A stretch of DNA of 7,223 nucleotides, taken from positions 1 through 7,223 of the forward strand of contig JAAUSP010000396.1 in assembly GCA_012032575.1 (NCBI GenBank), given 5' to 3'. The translations under genes were made by a program, and so were the position numbers. Below are positions 1 to 6,273 of the stretch, in pieces. How positions within the stretch are numbered: position 1 is the stretch's first letter; every line of letters starts with the position of its first letter. Below the pieces are notes generated by a model that was not told the origin of the DNA, ran no database searches, and worked only from the letters and a program-made list of their open reading frames with translations. This DNA is from Anaerolineales bacterium. Lineage in GTDB: Bacteria > Chloroflexota > Anaerolineae > 4572-78 > J111.

Positions 1-948
1 CGACTGTGGCCGGTGCAGTTGGGGTTCGCAGCCTGGCTGGGTTACCGTCAGTGGCCCGACTCACCGCCTTTAACTTCGGTCAACTCTCAAGCTGCCCCGC
101 CTGTTAACCCTACCGAAACCGCTCCCATCCTTCTGCTAACCAATGATGCGACCAACCCGTTTGGAGCTTACCTGGGCGAAATTCTGCGGGCCGAAGGATT
201 GAACCTGTTTAAAATGGTCGAAATTCAAGCCCTTACGGCTGAACTGCTTGCGGCATTTGCTTTGGTTGTTCTGGCCGAAGGCCCCCTGACCCCGGAGCAG
301 CTCCAGTGGCTGGAAACTTATGTAGCCGGAGGCGGATGTCTGGTTGCGATGCGTCCCGAAACCGGCCTGACCTCTTTGCTTGGTGTTGAATCTGAAACCG
401 GCGTCACTGCTGAGGGTTATCTAAAAATCGAAGCAGCCCCACCGCTTGGCCGGGGTTTGGCTACAGAAACACTGCAATTTCACGGCCAGGCTAATCATTA
501 TCGGCCGGTCGAAGCTAACGTGGTAGCCCAGCTTTACAGTGATCTTATCACCCCCACCGAGTGGCCCGCCGTTACCTTGCGGCAGCATGGGCAGGGGTGG
601 GCCGCGCTCTGGGCCTTTGATCTGGCCCGCAGTGTGGCTTATACCCGTCAGGGTGACCCGCTAAAAGTGGGCCAGGAGCGTGACGGTTTCGAGGGTCTTC
701 GGGCGCAGGAGCTTTTTTTCGATTGGATTGACCTGGAACGCATGGCTATTCCCCAGGCCGACGAGCAGATGCGCCTCTTAAGCCAACTTATCACTGTCAT
801 GGTTGGCGACCACCTGCCCCTGCCCCGCCTCTGGCATCTACCCAATGCCAGTCCGGCTCTTCTGGTTGTTACCGGTGACTCGCATGCAACCCGGTCTCCA
901 ATATCGAAGCGGTGCTGCCTCTGGTGGAGGGCTATAATGGCACCATGA
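1..948 (+). CDS. N-terminal part of a frameshifted amidotransferase-like / deacetylase-like protein (5' end outside window)
   Basis: The frame is open from the first base, and a GTG at 13 is only the first possible start inside the window. The residues around it (LGFAAWLGYRQW) look like the end of a membrane or signal segment, so the true start is probably upstream. From about base 118 the protein has an alternating beta/alpha pattern: a hydrophobic strand (ILLLTND), a helix with NPFGAYLGEILRAEGL, a strand (LVVLAEG), then LTPEQLQWLETYVAGGGCLVAMRP. This resembles the Rossmann-like fold of class-I amidotransferase-like (ThuA/DUF4350-type) domains, with no catalytic function evident. After LLVVTGDSHA (about 862-888) the frame runs into unrelated residues and stops at 948. 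The biologically sensible continuation lies in another frame from 888 onward, so this is the first half of one broken gene. The fold assignment is an inference from pattern only. Confidence 0.72.
   Translation, partial: RLWPVQLGFAAWLGYRQWPDSPPLTSVNSQAAPPVNPTETAPILLLTNDATNPFGAYLGEILRAEGLNLFKMVEIQALTAELLAAFALVVLAEGPLTPEQLQWLETYVAGGGCLVAMRPETGLTSLLGVESETGVTAEGYLKIEAAPPLGRGLATETLQFHGQANHYRPVEANVVAQLYSDLITPTEWPAVTLRQHGQGWAALWAFDLARSVAYTRQGDPLKVGQERDGFEGLRAQELFFDWIDLERMAIPQADEQMRLLSQLITVMVGDHLPLPRLWHLPNASPALLVVTGDSHATRSPISKRCCLWWRAIMAP
882..891 (+). other. Single-base frameshift site joining the two halves of the first gene
   Basis: The frame ending in GDSHA at 888 and the frame beginning AAC-CCG at 888 give a smooth sequence (GDSHA then [10 protein letters not shown]) if one base is added near the short A and C runs here. 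This equals a one-base deletion relative to an intact gene. No slippery heptamer of the X-XXY-YYZ type is present, so programmed frameshifting is not supported. A sequencing or assembly indel or a real mutation are the two remaining explanations. Confidence 0.7.
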
Positions 949-1949
949 GCATCCTTTATACCCCGCAACCGCGTTCAAACAATTCTCTCCGCCGCATGGC
1001 CGCACTGACCGCGCAACAGGTTCAGAACTGGCTTGACCCCTTTCCGGCCGACCAGGAACACCCGCCTACGCCGGCTCAGGTAGACCAGTGGCGGGCGCGT
1101 GGTCATGAGTTTAGCTTACACCCCTATGTTGAAGAAGGTTTGGTTGAAGGTTATCAAGCCTATGTGGCCGCCTTTGAGGCCGAAGGCTATACCTTGCCCG
1201 CCATCAAAACCGCACGAACCCACCGGGTTTTATGGACTGGGTGGGTTGAAACGGCCAAAGTCCAGGCGGCCAACGGCTTTGGGATGAATCTTGACTTCTA
1301 TCAGATGGGTTCCCTGCTGCGCACGGAAGATAATCGTTGGATGTATGGTTATTTTACGGGCAGTGGCCGGCCTATGAAAATGGTGGACGAAACCGGCCAG
1401 ATTGTGGATAACTACCAGTTATTGACCGGGTTGATTGATGAACAATTACTCAAAGGCGTTAACAGCGGTTATGAAGGTTTAGACCCCGCTGCCGCCATTG
1501 CGGTTTCGCAGCAAATGATTGACAATGCGCTAACCTATCATACTGCCCTGGCTACCCAGTTTCATGTGGATTTTTACCATCCCACCAGCCCCGCGCGCAG
1601 CCAGGTTGAAGCTTGGGCCAAAGGCACCCTGGCTTATGCCGCCGAAAAGGGCTTGCCGATATGGAATGCGGCCCGTTTTTTAGAGTTTGTGCAGTGTAAA
1701 GACCAGGCTCAGATCTATGCCCTCGACTGGGATGAAGCGGCTCAGAAATTGACCTTCCAGCTATATGCACTGCCGGGGGGCGATTTTGAACTCACTATGC
1801 TGGTTCCGGCAGCCCAGAATATCAAGCAAATTGAAGTGGATGGTCAGCCGGTCAAATTTACAACCCAGGCCGAAGCCGGTCAAACTTATGCCTGGTTTTC
1901 ATTCCCTCCCGATCAACACAGGGTTGATGTTTGGTATGGTCAAGCCTAG
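912..1949 (+). CDS. C-terminal part of the same gene: divergent polysaccharide-deacetylase-like domain
   Basis: The meaningful frame is continuous from about 888, upstream of the nominal GTG at 912, and reads [21 protein letters not shown] directly after the GDSHA of the preceding frame. The joined protein has at least 649 residues. Elements in NodB-family order are visible: an Asp in GDSH (874-885), GHEFSLHPY with two spaced histidines (1101-1127), an Arg/His stretch RTHR (1215-1226), LDFY (1290-1301), and HVDFYHP (1563-1583). These resemble the metal-binding and catalytic motifs of polysaccharide deacetylases (Asp/His/His) in diverged form, so the enzyme may act on an N- or O-acetylated glycan; that is inferred. 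The last 80 or so residues ([20 protein letters not shown] onward) look like a small beta-sandwich. The stop overlaps the next gene by 14 bases, suggesting translational coupling. Alternatives include a non-catalytic deacetylase-fold protein. Confidence 0.7.
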   Translation: MLPLVEGYNGTMSILYTPQPRSNNSLRRMAALTAQQVQNWLDPFPADQEHPPTPAQVDQWRARGHEFSLHPYVEEGLVEGYQAYVAAFEAEGYTLPAIKTARTHRVLWTGWVETAKVQAANGFGMNLDFYQMGSLLRTEDNRWMYGYFTGSGRPMKMVDETGQIVDNYQLLTGLIDEQLLKGVNSGYEGLDPAAAIAVSQQMIDNALTYHTALATQFHVDFYHPTSPARSQVEAWAKGTLAYAAEKGLPIWNAARFLEFVQCKDQAQIYALDWDEAAQKLTFQLYALPGGDFELTMLVPAAQNIKQIEVDGQPVKFTTQAEAGQTYAWFSFPPDQHRVDVWYGQA

Positions 1950-2805
1950 AATCTTCGAGGGTTTGGAATGGGGGATTGTAGTAAGTGGGTTGGTGCTTGG
2001 CCTGTTGCTGGTCAGCGCATGCCAATCAACCCCTCTATCCTCTAACTTGCCCCCTTTTAAACTTATTCCGTTCGACTCCAAACCCCAGGAAGTTCGCTTT
2101 TCAGGGCATGATGGCGTCTCCCTGGCCGGGCAGTTCGACTGGCCGCCCAACAGCTCGCAGCCAGCCCTGGTTTTTATCATCCATCACGCCGACCCGATAG
2201 ATCGTAATTATTATCAATACATGGCTGCTCGCCTGGTACCGGCCGGTTACGCTGTTTTCCGCTTTGATAAACGGGGAACAGGCCAGAGTGGAGGCGTTTA
2301 TGGTTGTTGCGAGGCCGATGATGCCCTGGCGGCCTATCGGGCGGCAATAGCCCAAAAGGGATTCGATCCAACCCGTGTTTTTATCGTAGCTCAGAGTATT
2401 GGGACCAAAATTTTGGCCGAACGCTTTGACGAATTTGCCCAGATACATCAGCCTGCCGGGGTTGTGCTTCTCTCTAATCTCCTTAAATTTGAAGAAATTC
2501 TGGCCATCAAAACCCCGCTGCATATTATTGTGTCTGATAGTGAACCCGAACTGGCCGCTATTGGCCAGGGCGCTGCCAGGGCGCATCAAACCGCCTATGA
2601 TTATGGCGCAAGCTTTTATATTGCCCCCCAAACGGAGCACAGCCTGTTCGATATTTCGAATGGGCCGATTGATTGGGCCGATCCCACTTGGCCCGACCGT
2701 TTTCACAACGGAACCTGGGTAAGCCTCATAAATTGGCTTAACACGCAGGCTAATTCCCCCGGCTTCTCCGGGTATAATTCTAACTTTTTTCTGATTGTTT
2801 TTTAA
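1936..2805 (+). CDS. Lipoprotein alpha/beta hydrolase
   Basis: I chose ATG 1936 (289 residues) because the signal peptide begins directly after it; an in-frame ATG at 1927 is equally close to an AGGG at 1920-1923. The longer open frame back to 1765 lies inside the preceding gene and is unlikely. A hydrophobic segment ([13 protein letters not shown]) ends in the lipobox VSAC, with Cys29 as the likely lipidated residue, so the protein is probably tethered outside the membrane. The body follows the serine hydrolase plan: strand [20 protein letters not shown], the nucleophile elbow AQSIG with Ser154, an Asp201 in VSDSEPE, and His235 in TEHSLF, giving a plausible complete Ser-Asp-His triad. The elbow has Ala in place of the usual first Gly. 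The substrate is unknown; an acyl or peptide ester is possible. Its 14-base overlap with the deacetylase-like gene suggests one operon. Confidence 0.82.
   Translation: MVKPRIFEGLEWGIVVSGLVLGLLLVSACQSTPLSSNLPPFKLIPFDSKPQEVRFSGHDGVSLAGQFDWPPNSSQPALVFIIHHADPIDRNYYQYMAARLVPAGYAVFRFDKRGTGQSGGVYGCCEADDALAAYRAAIAQKGFDPTRVFIVAQSIGTKILAERFDEFAQIHQPAGVVLLSNLLKFEEILAIKTPLHIIVSDSEPELAAIGQGAARAHQTAYDYGASFYIAPQTEHSLFDISNGPIDWADPTWPDRFHNGTWVSLINWLNTQANSPGFSGYNSNFFLIVF
2752..2790 (+). terminator. Terminator-like hairpin inside the 3' end of the hydrolase gene
   Basis: CCCGG (2758-2762) and CCGGG (2768-2772) form a five-pair GC stem around the loop CTTCT. An outer AATT pair (2752-2755 and 2776-2779) can extend it across a small bulge. 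A six-T run follows at 2785-2790 and another at 2798-2803. The stem is short and the first T run lies 12 bases from the core stem, so this is a moderate candidate for intrinsic termination. It overlaps the last codons of the hydrolase gene and would separate it from the downstream exoprotein unit. Confidence 0.42.
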
Positions 2806-2856
2806 CTTTCTCCCAACATTCCTCAAACTGATTTCAAACGTGGCCCTGCTAACATA

Positions 2857-2873
2857 GAAATGGCAGCCATTTC
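2857..2873. promoter_or_regulatory. Perfect 17-base palindrome, possible operator
   Basis: GAAATGGC and GCCATTTC face each other around one central A, a perfect 8-base inverted repeat. It lies 40 bases before the start codon of the large exoprotein gene. The size and symmetry fit a binding site for a dimeric regulator. As RNA it could form only a short hairpin with a small loop and no T run follows, so a terminator is unlikely. No regulator gene is in the window to pair with it. Confidence 0.4.
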
Positions 2874-2898
2874 CATGCTTTATTGGTTGGGCTATATT

Positions 2899-2904
2899 AG
2901 GAAG
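2899..2904 (+). promoter_or_regulatory. Ribosome binding site for the exoprotein gene at 2913
   Basis: AGGAAG lies eight bases before a GTG codon at 2913. This supports the GTG start, and the encoded N-terminus is a credible signal peptide. Confidence 0.65.
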
Positions 2905-2912
2905 TTAAATCT

Positions 2913-3950
2913 GTGACCATTTACAAATCCTCTGCTCTTTTAATCCCTTCTCGCCGCACCTTTCTTACTTTAATGAAGGCCCCGGCCCTGGGGCTTATGG
3001 TAGTTGGGCTGATCCTGGGCATGTTCTCCTGGGTGGCAAACCCAGCTCAGTTGGCTCTGGCTCAAGGCATCAACGGGCTTATCACCCACACCACGGTAAC
3101 TGATTTTAACGCAGCTTGCACCGTGCTACCGGGAACTGCATCCACACCTCTGTTGACGCAAGTAAGCTTAAACGATGCAAATGACGGCGAAATCCGGCTG
3201 ACAGCCACAGTAGAAGATTACTTTGAAGGCAGTACCATTAACAGCACCCGCTGGCTTACGGGTACAACCTACGATTGGTATACCGTTCCGCCCTCAGTTT
3301 CGGGCGGGATACTGACCCTGGATTCAGCTTATCTTCGTTCGCAAGTTGGATTTAGCGCTACAACCCCGATACGTTTTTTTGAGACCCGCGCCTTGCAGCG
3401 GATTAATAGCAACAACGCCTCCTGGCCCGATTTGGGTTTTTATCGTGAATTTCCCCCGTTGGCCTATGACAGTGGCCCTTATCCCAATGACAGTTCTTTG
3501 CGTCTATTTGTTACCCCTGATACCAATGACACCTTTATTCGTGGACGGGATGGCGATGCTTCTGCGCCTCTCACCGATATTGATATTTCAATCTTCGACT
3601 TAACCCAATACCATAATTTTAGAATTGAGTGGGATGCCAGCGAAAGCCGATTCTATGTGGACGGTGTGCTTCAGGGCACTATCCCCGGTGTTTCCACGCT
3701 AAATACCTGGGTGTTTTTGTACAGCCAGGACCCAGCCTCATTTGACCGCAGCCCCATGCAGGTGGATTGGGTCCGGGCCGGTGTTTATCCCTCCAGCGGC
3801 ACATACACCTCCTGCATTCAGGATGCCGGCGAAGTGGTTAATTGGACGACTCTAATCAGGGAGGTAGATTTACCAACCGATACGTCGCTGGTTTTTGACA
3901 TCCCGCACTTCGGCAAACGGTGTGGATTGGTCCCCCTGGACAGCCGTTAG
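2913..3950 (+). CDS. N-terminal part of a frameshifted large exoprotein: signal peptide and lectin/glucanase-like domain
   Basis: The start is GTG 2913, preceded by AGGAAG. Residues 13-18 read SRRTFL, a twin-arginine-like motif, followed by a hydrophobic stretch to about residue 42 and a likely cleavage after ALA at 48-50. The mature protein starts QGINGLITHTTVTDF. Residues around 85-300 form a concanavalin A-like beta-sandwich: DYFEGSTINSTRW at its start, then FRIEWDASESRFYVDGVLQG and MQVDWVRAG near its end. This pattern is known from LamG- and GH16-related domains. The GH16 catalytic ExDxxE motif is not visible, so binding rather than hydrolysis is more likely. The only two mature cysteines, Cys69 and Cys301, bracket the domain and may form a disulfide. 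The frame is meaningful to about 3902; the final residues before the stop at 3950 are out-of-frame. The protein continues in the frame that covers 3904-6261. Confidence 0.78.
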   Translation: MTIYKSSALLIPSRRTFLTLMKAPALGLMVVGLILGMFSWVANPAQLALAQGINGLITHTTVTDFNAACTVLPGTASTPLLTQVSLNDANDGEIRLTATVEDYFEGSTINSTRWLTGTTYDWYTVPPSVSGGILTLDSAYLRSQVGFSATTPIRFFETRALQRINSNNASWPDLGFYREFPPLAYDSGPYPNDSSLRLFVTPDTNDTFIRGRDGDASAPLTDIDISIFDLTQYHNFRIEWDASESRFYVDGVLQGTIPGVSTLNTWVFLYSQDPASFDRSPMQVDWVRAGVYPSSGTYTSCIQDAGEVVNWTTLIREVDLPTDTSLVFDIPHFGKRCGLVPLDSR

Positions 3951-6261
3951 CGGCAACAATATTACCAGCCCCAGCGGGCGTTACTTCCAGTACCGGGCTG
4001 CCCTATCTACCGCCAGTGTCATTCAATCGCCCGAACTCCAACAGGTTGAGATTCGTTATTACGGGCCGAGCAGTCTGACTGTCAGCCCCAATCCAGCCAC
4101 CCTGGACCCGGCCACAGGGCAGCAGTTTGTCGCCCAGGTTTACGACGATAACGGGCAGCCAATAGATAATTTGGCTTACAGTTGGCAGGTGGTTAACGGC
4201 GGTGGCGACATCAATAGCACTGGCCTGTTTACGGCTATTCTGAACGCCGGAACTTATACCAATACAGTTCAGGCCACCTCTGGCAGTTTGACCGGATTAG
4301 CTACCGTTATTGTGCGTAACCTGCCGCCAATAGCGGATGCAGGCGGGCCGTACACAGGTGATGAAACTCAGAATATCACTCCGAATGGCTCAAACAGCAC
4401 TGATCCGAACGGCAGCAGCCTTGATTACGCCTGGGATTTGGATGGGGATGGACAGTTTGATGATGCCGCGACGGCAGCGACGAGCTATAGCTGGGCTGAA
4501 CCGGGGGTGTACACCGTGACACTGCGGGTAACGGACAGCCAGGGCTTGACCGACACGGACACGGCTGTGGTGACAGTGAACAACCTTGCCCCGACAGCCA
4601 ATGCCGGTGGTCCGTACAGCGGGAGCGAAGGGGTAGCCATCCCTTTAAGCGGTTCGGGTTCTGATCCTGGTGGCGGCGATGTAGAGTATGTCTGGGATTT
4701 GAACGGGGATGGACAATTCGACGATGCCACGACGGCGGCGACAAGCTACACTTGGGGTGAACCTGGGGTGTACACTGTCACCTTGCGGGTGACAGACAGC
4801 GCAAGTTTGACCGACACCGACACAGCCCAGGTAACGGTCTCTAACTTGCCCCCGGTTGCCGAAGCCGGCGATTCTTACACAGGCGTCGAGGGTGCGGCTG
4901 TTTCGCTCAACGGGTTTGGGTTTGACGCAGGCAGTGGTGATGTGGCCTATGCCTGGGATTTAGACGAGGATGGGCAGTTTGACGATGCGGCGACCGCAGT
5001 GACGAGCTATAACTGGTCTGAACCTGGAGTTTATACCATCACCTTGCAGGTATCGGACAGCCAGGGTTTGACCGACACCGACACGGCCCAGGTAACGATC
5101 AATAACCTGCCCCCCAGCGCCGATGCGGGCGGGCCATACAGCGGAAATGAAAATCAGACTGTCACTCTGGATGGGTTAGTTTCGGCCGATCCCGGCGGCG
5201 GCGGCCTGGCGTATGCTTGGGATTTTGATGAGGATGGGCAACTGGATGACGCCACTGTGGCTCAACCTGGCTACACCTGGAGTTCACCGGGGATATACAC
5301 AGTGACCTTACAAGTGACGGACAGCCAGGGTTTGACCGGCACCGACACGGCCCAGGTAACGATCAATAACCTGCCCCCCAGCGCCGATGCGGGCGGACCA
5401 TACAGCGGAAACGAAGGAGCAGCTATCAATCTGAGTGGTTCGGGGTCTGATCCAGGAATAGGTGCGGTGAGCTACGCCTGGGATTTGGACGGAGATGGAC
5501 AATTTGATGATGCTTTGGCCGCTATAACCAGTTATACCTGGAATGTAACGGGAACTTTCACCATCACCTTGCAAGTAACCGATGCGCAAGGAGCTACGGC
5601 AACCGATACAGCCCAAGTCACTGTATCAGTAGCCCCGGCTCCGCCTTCGACAAACATCTTCCTGCCGTTGATTTTTAATGGCGGCAGCGTTTCGGCAGGG
5701 CAGCCTGACCTGACCCCCCAGGTTCTGCTCATCGAACCCGGCAGCGGGCTTGAGGCAACTACTCCGGTGGAACTGAGTGTGGTCATCAAGAATACAGGCA
5801 CGGGTGTAGCAGCCGCTAATTTTTGGGTAGACATGTATATCAACCCGCTGCCCTTCCCCAACGAGGCTGGACATCTGTGGGGGATGCTCTGCCCAACGCC
5901 GCCCAATCCACCGGCTAATCCCTGTGCCGATGATTATGGGCTGGCCTGGCAAGTAACAACGCCTCTTGCTCCGGGGCAGGTGATTACCTTGACTTCCAGC
6001 ATCGGCGACCCTTACCTGGCTGCATCGCCTCATACCGTTTGGCCCGGCTCTTTTAACAAAAGCGGTCTGACCGCCCTATGGGTTTATGTCGACTCCTGGA
6101 ATGGGGTAAATGTTCCAGCCGGCTTTATTGCCGAAAGTAATGAAACAAATAACCGGCTTGGTCCAGTGAGTGTAAATGTAACCGGTGCCGGCGTGACCAA
6201 TCCAAGCGATACTGGTTTGAGCGAAAATCAATCTCCTCCAGTTCGACCTTTACCACAGTAA
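3895..6261 (+). CDS. C-terminal part of the large exoprotein: Ig-like, five PKD repeats, CARDB domain
   Basis: The real coding segment begins at about 3904; the nominal TTG at 3895 only marks where the frame opens. Joined to the previous segment it gives about 1115 residues. The first 55 residues finish a beta domain (SANGVDWSPWTAVSG to VEIRYYG). An Ig-like domain of bacterial Big type follows (about 4072-4317, starting SLTVSPNPATLDPATGQQF). Five PKD domains run from 4321 to 5628, each with a GGPY or DSYT entry, a WDxxxDGQxDD Asp-rich loop and a PGVYTVTLxVTD strand. Next come the hydrophobic FLPLI motif (5656-5682) and a CARDB-type domain (5704-6186) opening PDLTPQVLLIEPGSG and ending ESNETNNRLGPVSVNV. 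It carries the only other cysteine pair (GMLCPTPP, NPCADD). PKD and CARDB domains are known as extracellular spacer and adhesion modules, so a surface or secreted binding role is inferred. No catalytic domain is visible. Confidence 0.85.
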   Translation: MTSRTSANGVDWSPWTAVSGNNITSPSGRYFQYRAALSTASVIQSPELQQVEIRYYGPSSLTVSPNPATLDPATGQQFVAQVYDDNGQPIDNLAYSWQVVNGGGDINSTGLFTAILNAGTYTNTVQATSGSLTGLATVIVRNLPPIADAGGPYTGDETQNITPNGSNSTDPNGSSLDYAWDLDGDGQFDDAATAATSYSWAEPGVYTVTLRVTDSQGLTDTDTAVVTVNNLAPTANAGGPYSGSEGVAIPLSGSGSDPGGGDVEYVWDLNGDGQFDDATTAATSYTWGEPGVYTVTLRVTDSASLTDTDTAQVTVSNLPPVAEAGDSYTGVEGAAVSLNGFGFDAGSGDVAYAWDLDEDGQFDDAATAVTSYNWSEPGVYTITLQVSDSQGLTDTDTAQVTINNLPPSADAGGPYSGNENQTVTLDGLVSADPGGGGLAYAWDFDEDGQLDDATVAQPGYTWSSPGIYTVTLQVTDSQGLTGTDTAQVTINNLPPSADAGGPYSGNEGAAINLSGSGSDPGIGAVSYAWDLDGDGQFDDALAAITSYTWNVTGTFTITLQVTDAQGATATDTAQVTVSVAPAPPSTNIFLPLIFNGGSVSAGQPDLTPQVLLIEPGSGLEATTPVELSVVIKNTGTGVAAANFWVDMYINPLPFPNEAGHLWGMLCPTPPNPPANPCADDYGLAWQVTTPLAPGQVITLTSSIGDPYLAASPHTVWPGSFNKSGLTALWVYVDSWNGVNVPAGFIAESNETNNRLGPVSVNVTGAGVTNPSDTGLSENQSPPVRPLPQ
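3897..3910 (+). other. Single-base frameshift site joining the two halves of the exoprotein gene
   Basis: Reading TSLVFDI up to 3902, skipping one C at 3903, and continuing RTSANGVDWSPW from 3904 restores a smooth beta-rich sequence. This equals one extra C in the CCC at 3902-3904. A programmed +1 shift is not supported by a nearby stop codon or slippery context. The change is either a homopolymer sequencing error or a real frameshift mutation. Confidence 0.72.
5054..5151 (+). repeat. Near-identical DNA patch, first copy (second copy 5318-5415)
   Basis: Ninety-eight bases match the copy 264 bases downstream with only three differences, at 5075/5339, 5133/5397 and 5148/5412. The patch covers the end of one PKD unit and the start of the next, while the remaining part of the units is more diverged. 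This fits recent recombination or gene conversion inside the array. Confidence 0.85.
5318..5415 (+). repeat. Near-identical DNA patch, second copy (first copy 5054-5151)
   Basis: This is the downstream partner of the patch at 5054-5151, offset by exactly 264 bases. It spans the junction between PKD units 4 and 5, where the first copy spans units 3 and 4. Such pairs are also places where short-read assemblies may collapse or expand an array. Confidence 0.85.
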
Positions 6262-6273
6262 GAGCATTATTCT

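Larger units (their letters stand above)
2806..2912 (+). promoter_or_regulatory. Intergenic leader of the exoprotein cluster
   Basis: This 107-base gap is the only real intergenic space in the window and follows the terminator-like hairpin, so a promoter for the downstream cluster is expected here. It is AT-rich. TATATT at 2893-2898 resembles a -10 box but lies so close to the start codon that the transcript would lack the AGGAAG ribosome binding site. I see no convincing -35/-10 pair elsewhere, so the promoter position is not resolved. Confidence 0.3.
4321..5628 (+). repeat. Array of five PKD repeats, 261-264 bases each
   Basis: Repeat starts at 4321, 4585, 4846, 5107 and 5371 each encode a Leu or adjacent Pro/Ala pair leading into an AGGPYSG-like stretch. 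Unit lengths are 264, 261, 261 and 264 bases. The Asp-rich loops vary slightly: WDLDGDGQFDD in units 1 and 5, WDLNGDGQFDD in 2, WDLDEDGQFDD in 3, WDFDEDGQLDD in 4. The DxDxDG shape could bind calcium, as in other bacterial PKD-type repeats; that is inferred. Confidence 0.88.

Noticed and set aside
882..891. Programmed -1 frameshifting in the first gene
   Set aside because: There is no slippery heptamer, and the Asp-His motif is interrupted in a way that gives no useful short product.
1765..1935. Longer N-terminus for the lipoprotein hydrolase
   Set aside because: It lies entirely inside the preceding gene in another frame, and the signal peptide with lipobox begins cleanly at 1936.
2101..2826. 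Long open frame on the minus strand across the hydrolase gene
   Set aside because: It has no recognisable domain and mirrors a well-supported + strand gene with a complete catalytic triad.
2893..2898. TATATT as a -10 box for the exoprotein gene
   Set aside because: A start of transcription from it would fall after the AGGAAG ribosome binding site, and no good -35 lies at the right distance.
3150..3780. Active GH16 glycosidase in the exoprotein
   Set aside because: The ExDxxE catalytic motif is not visible, so only a lectin/glucanase-like fold is supported.
4376..4744. Minus-strand frames rich in Pro, Ser and Arg across the PKD array
   Set aside because: They are the antisense of Asp- and Gly-rich PKD repeats and repeat with the same period.
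4321..5628. CRISPR or other non-coding direct-repeat array
   Set aside because: Units are 261-264 bases, in frame, and encode PKD domains, with no short conserved repeats and unique spacers.
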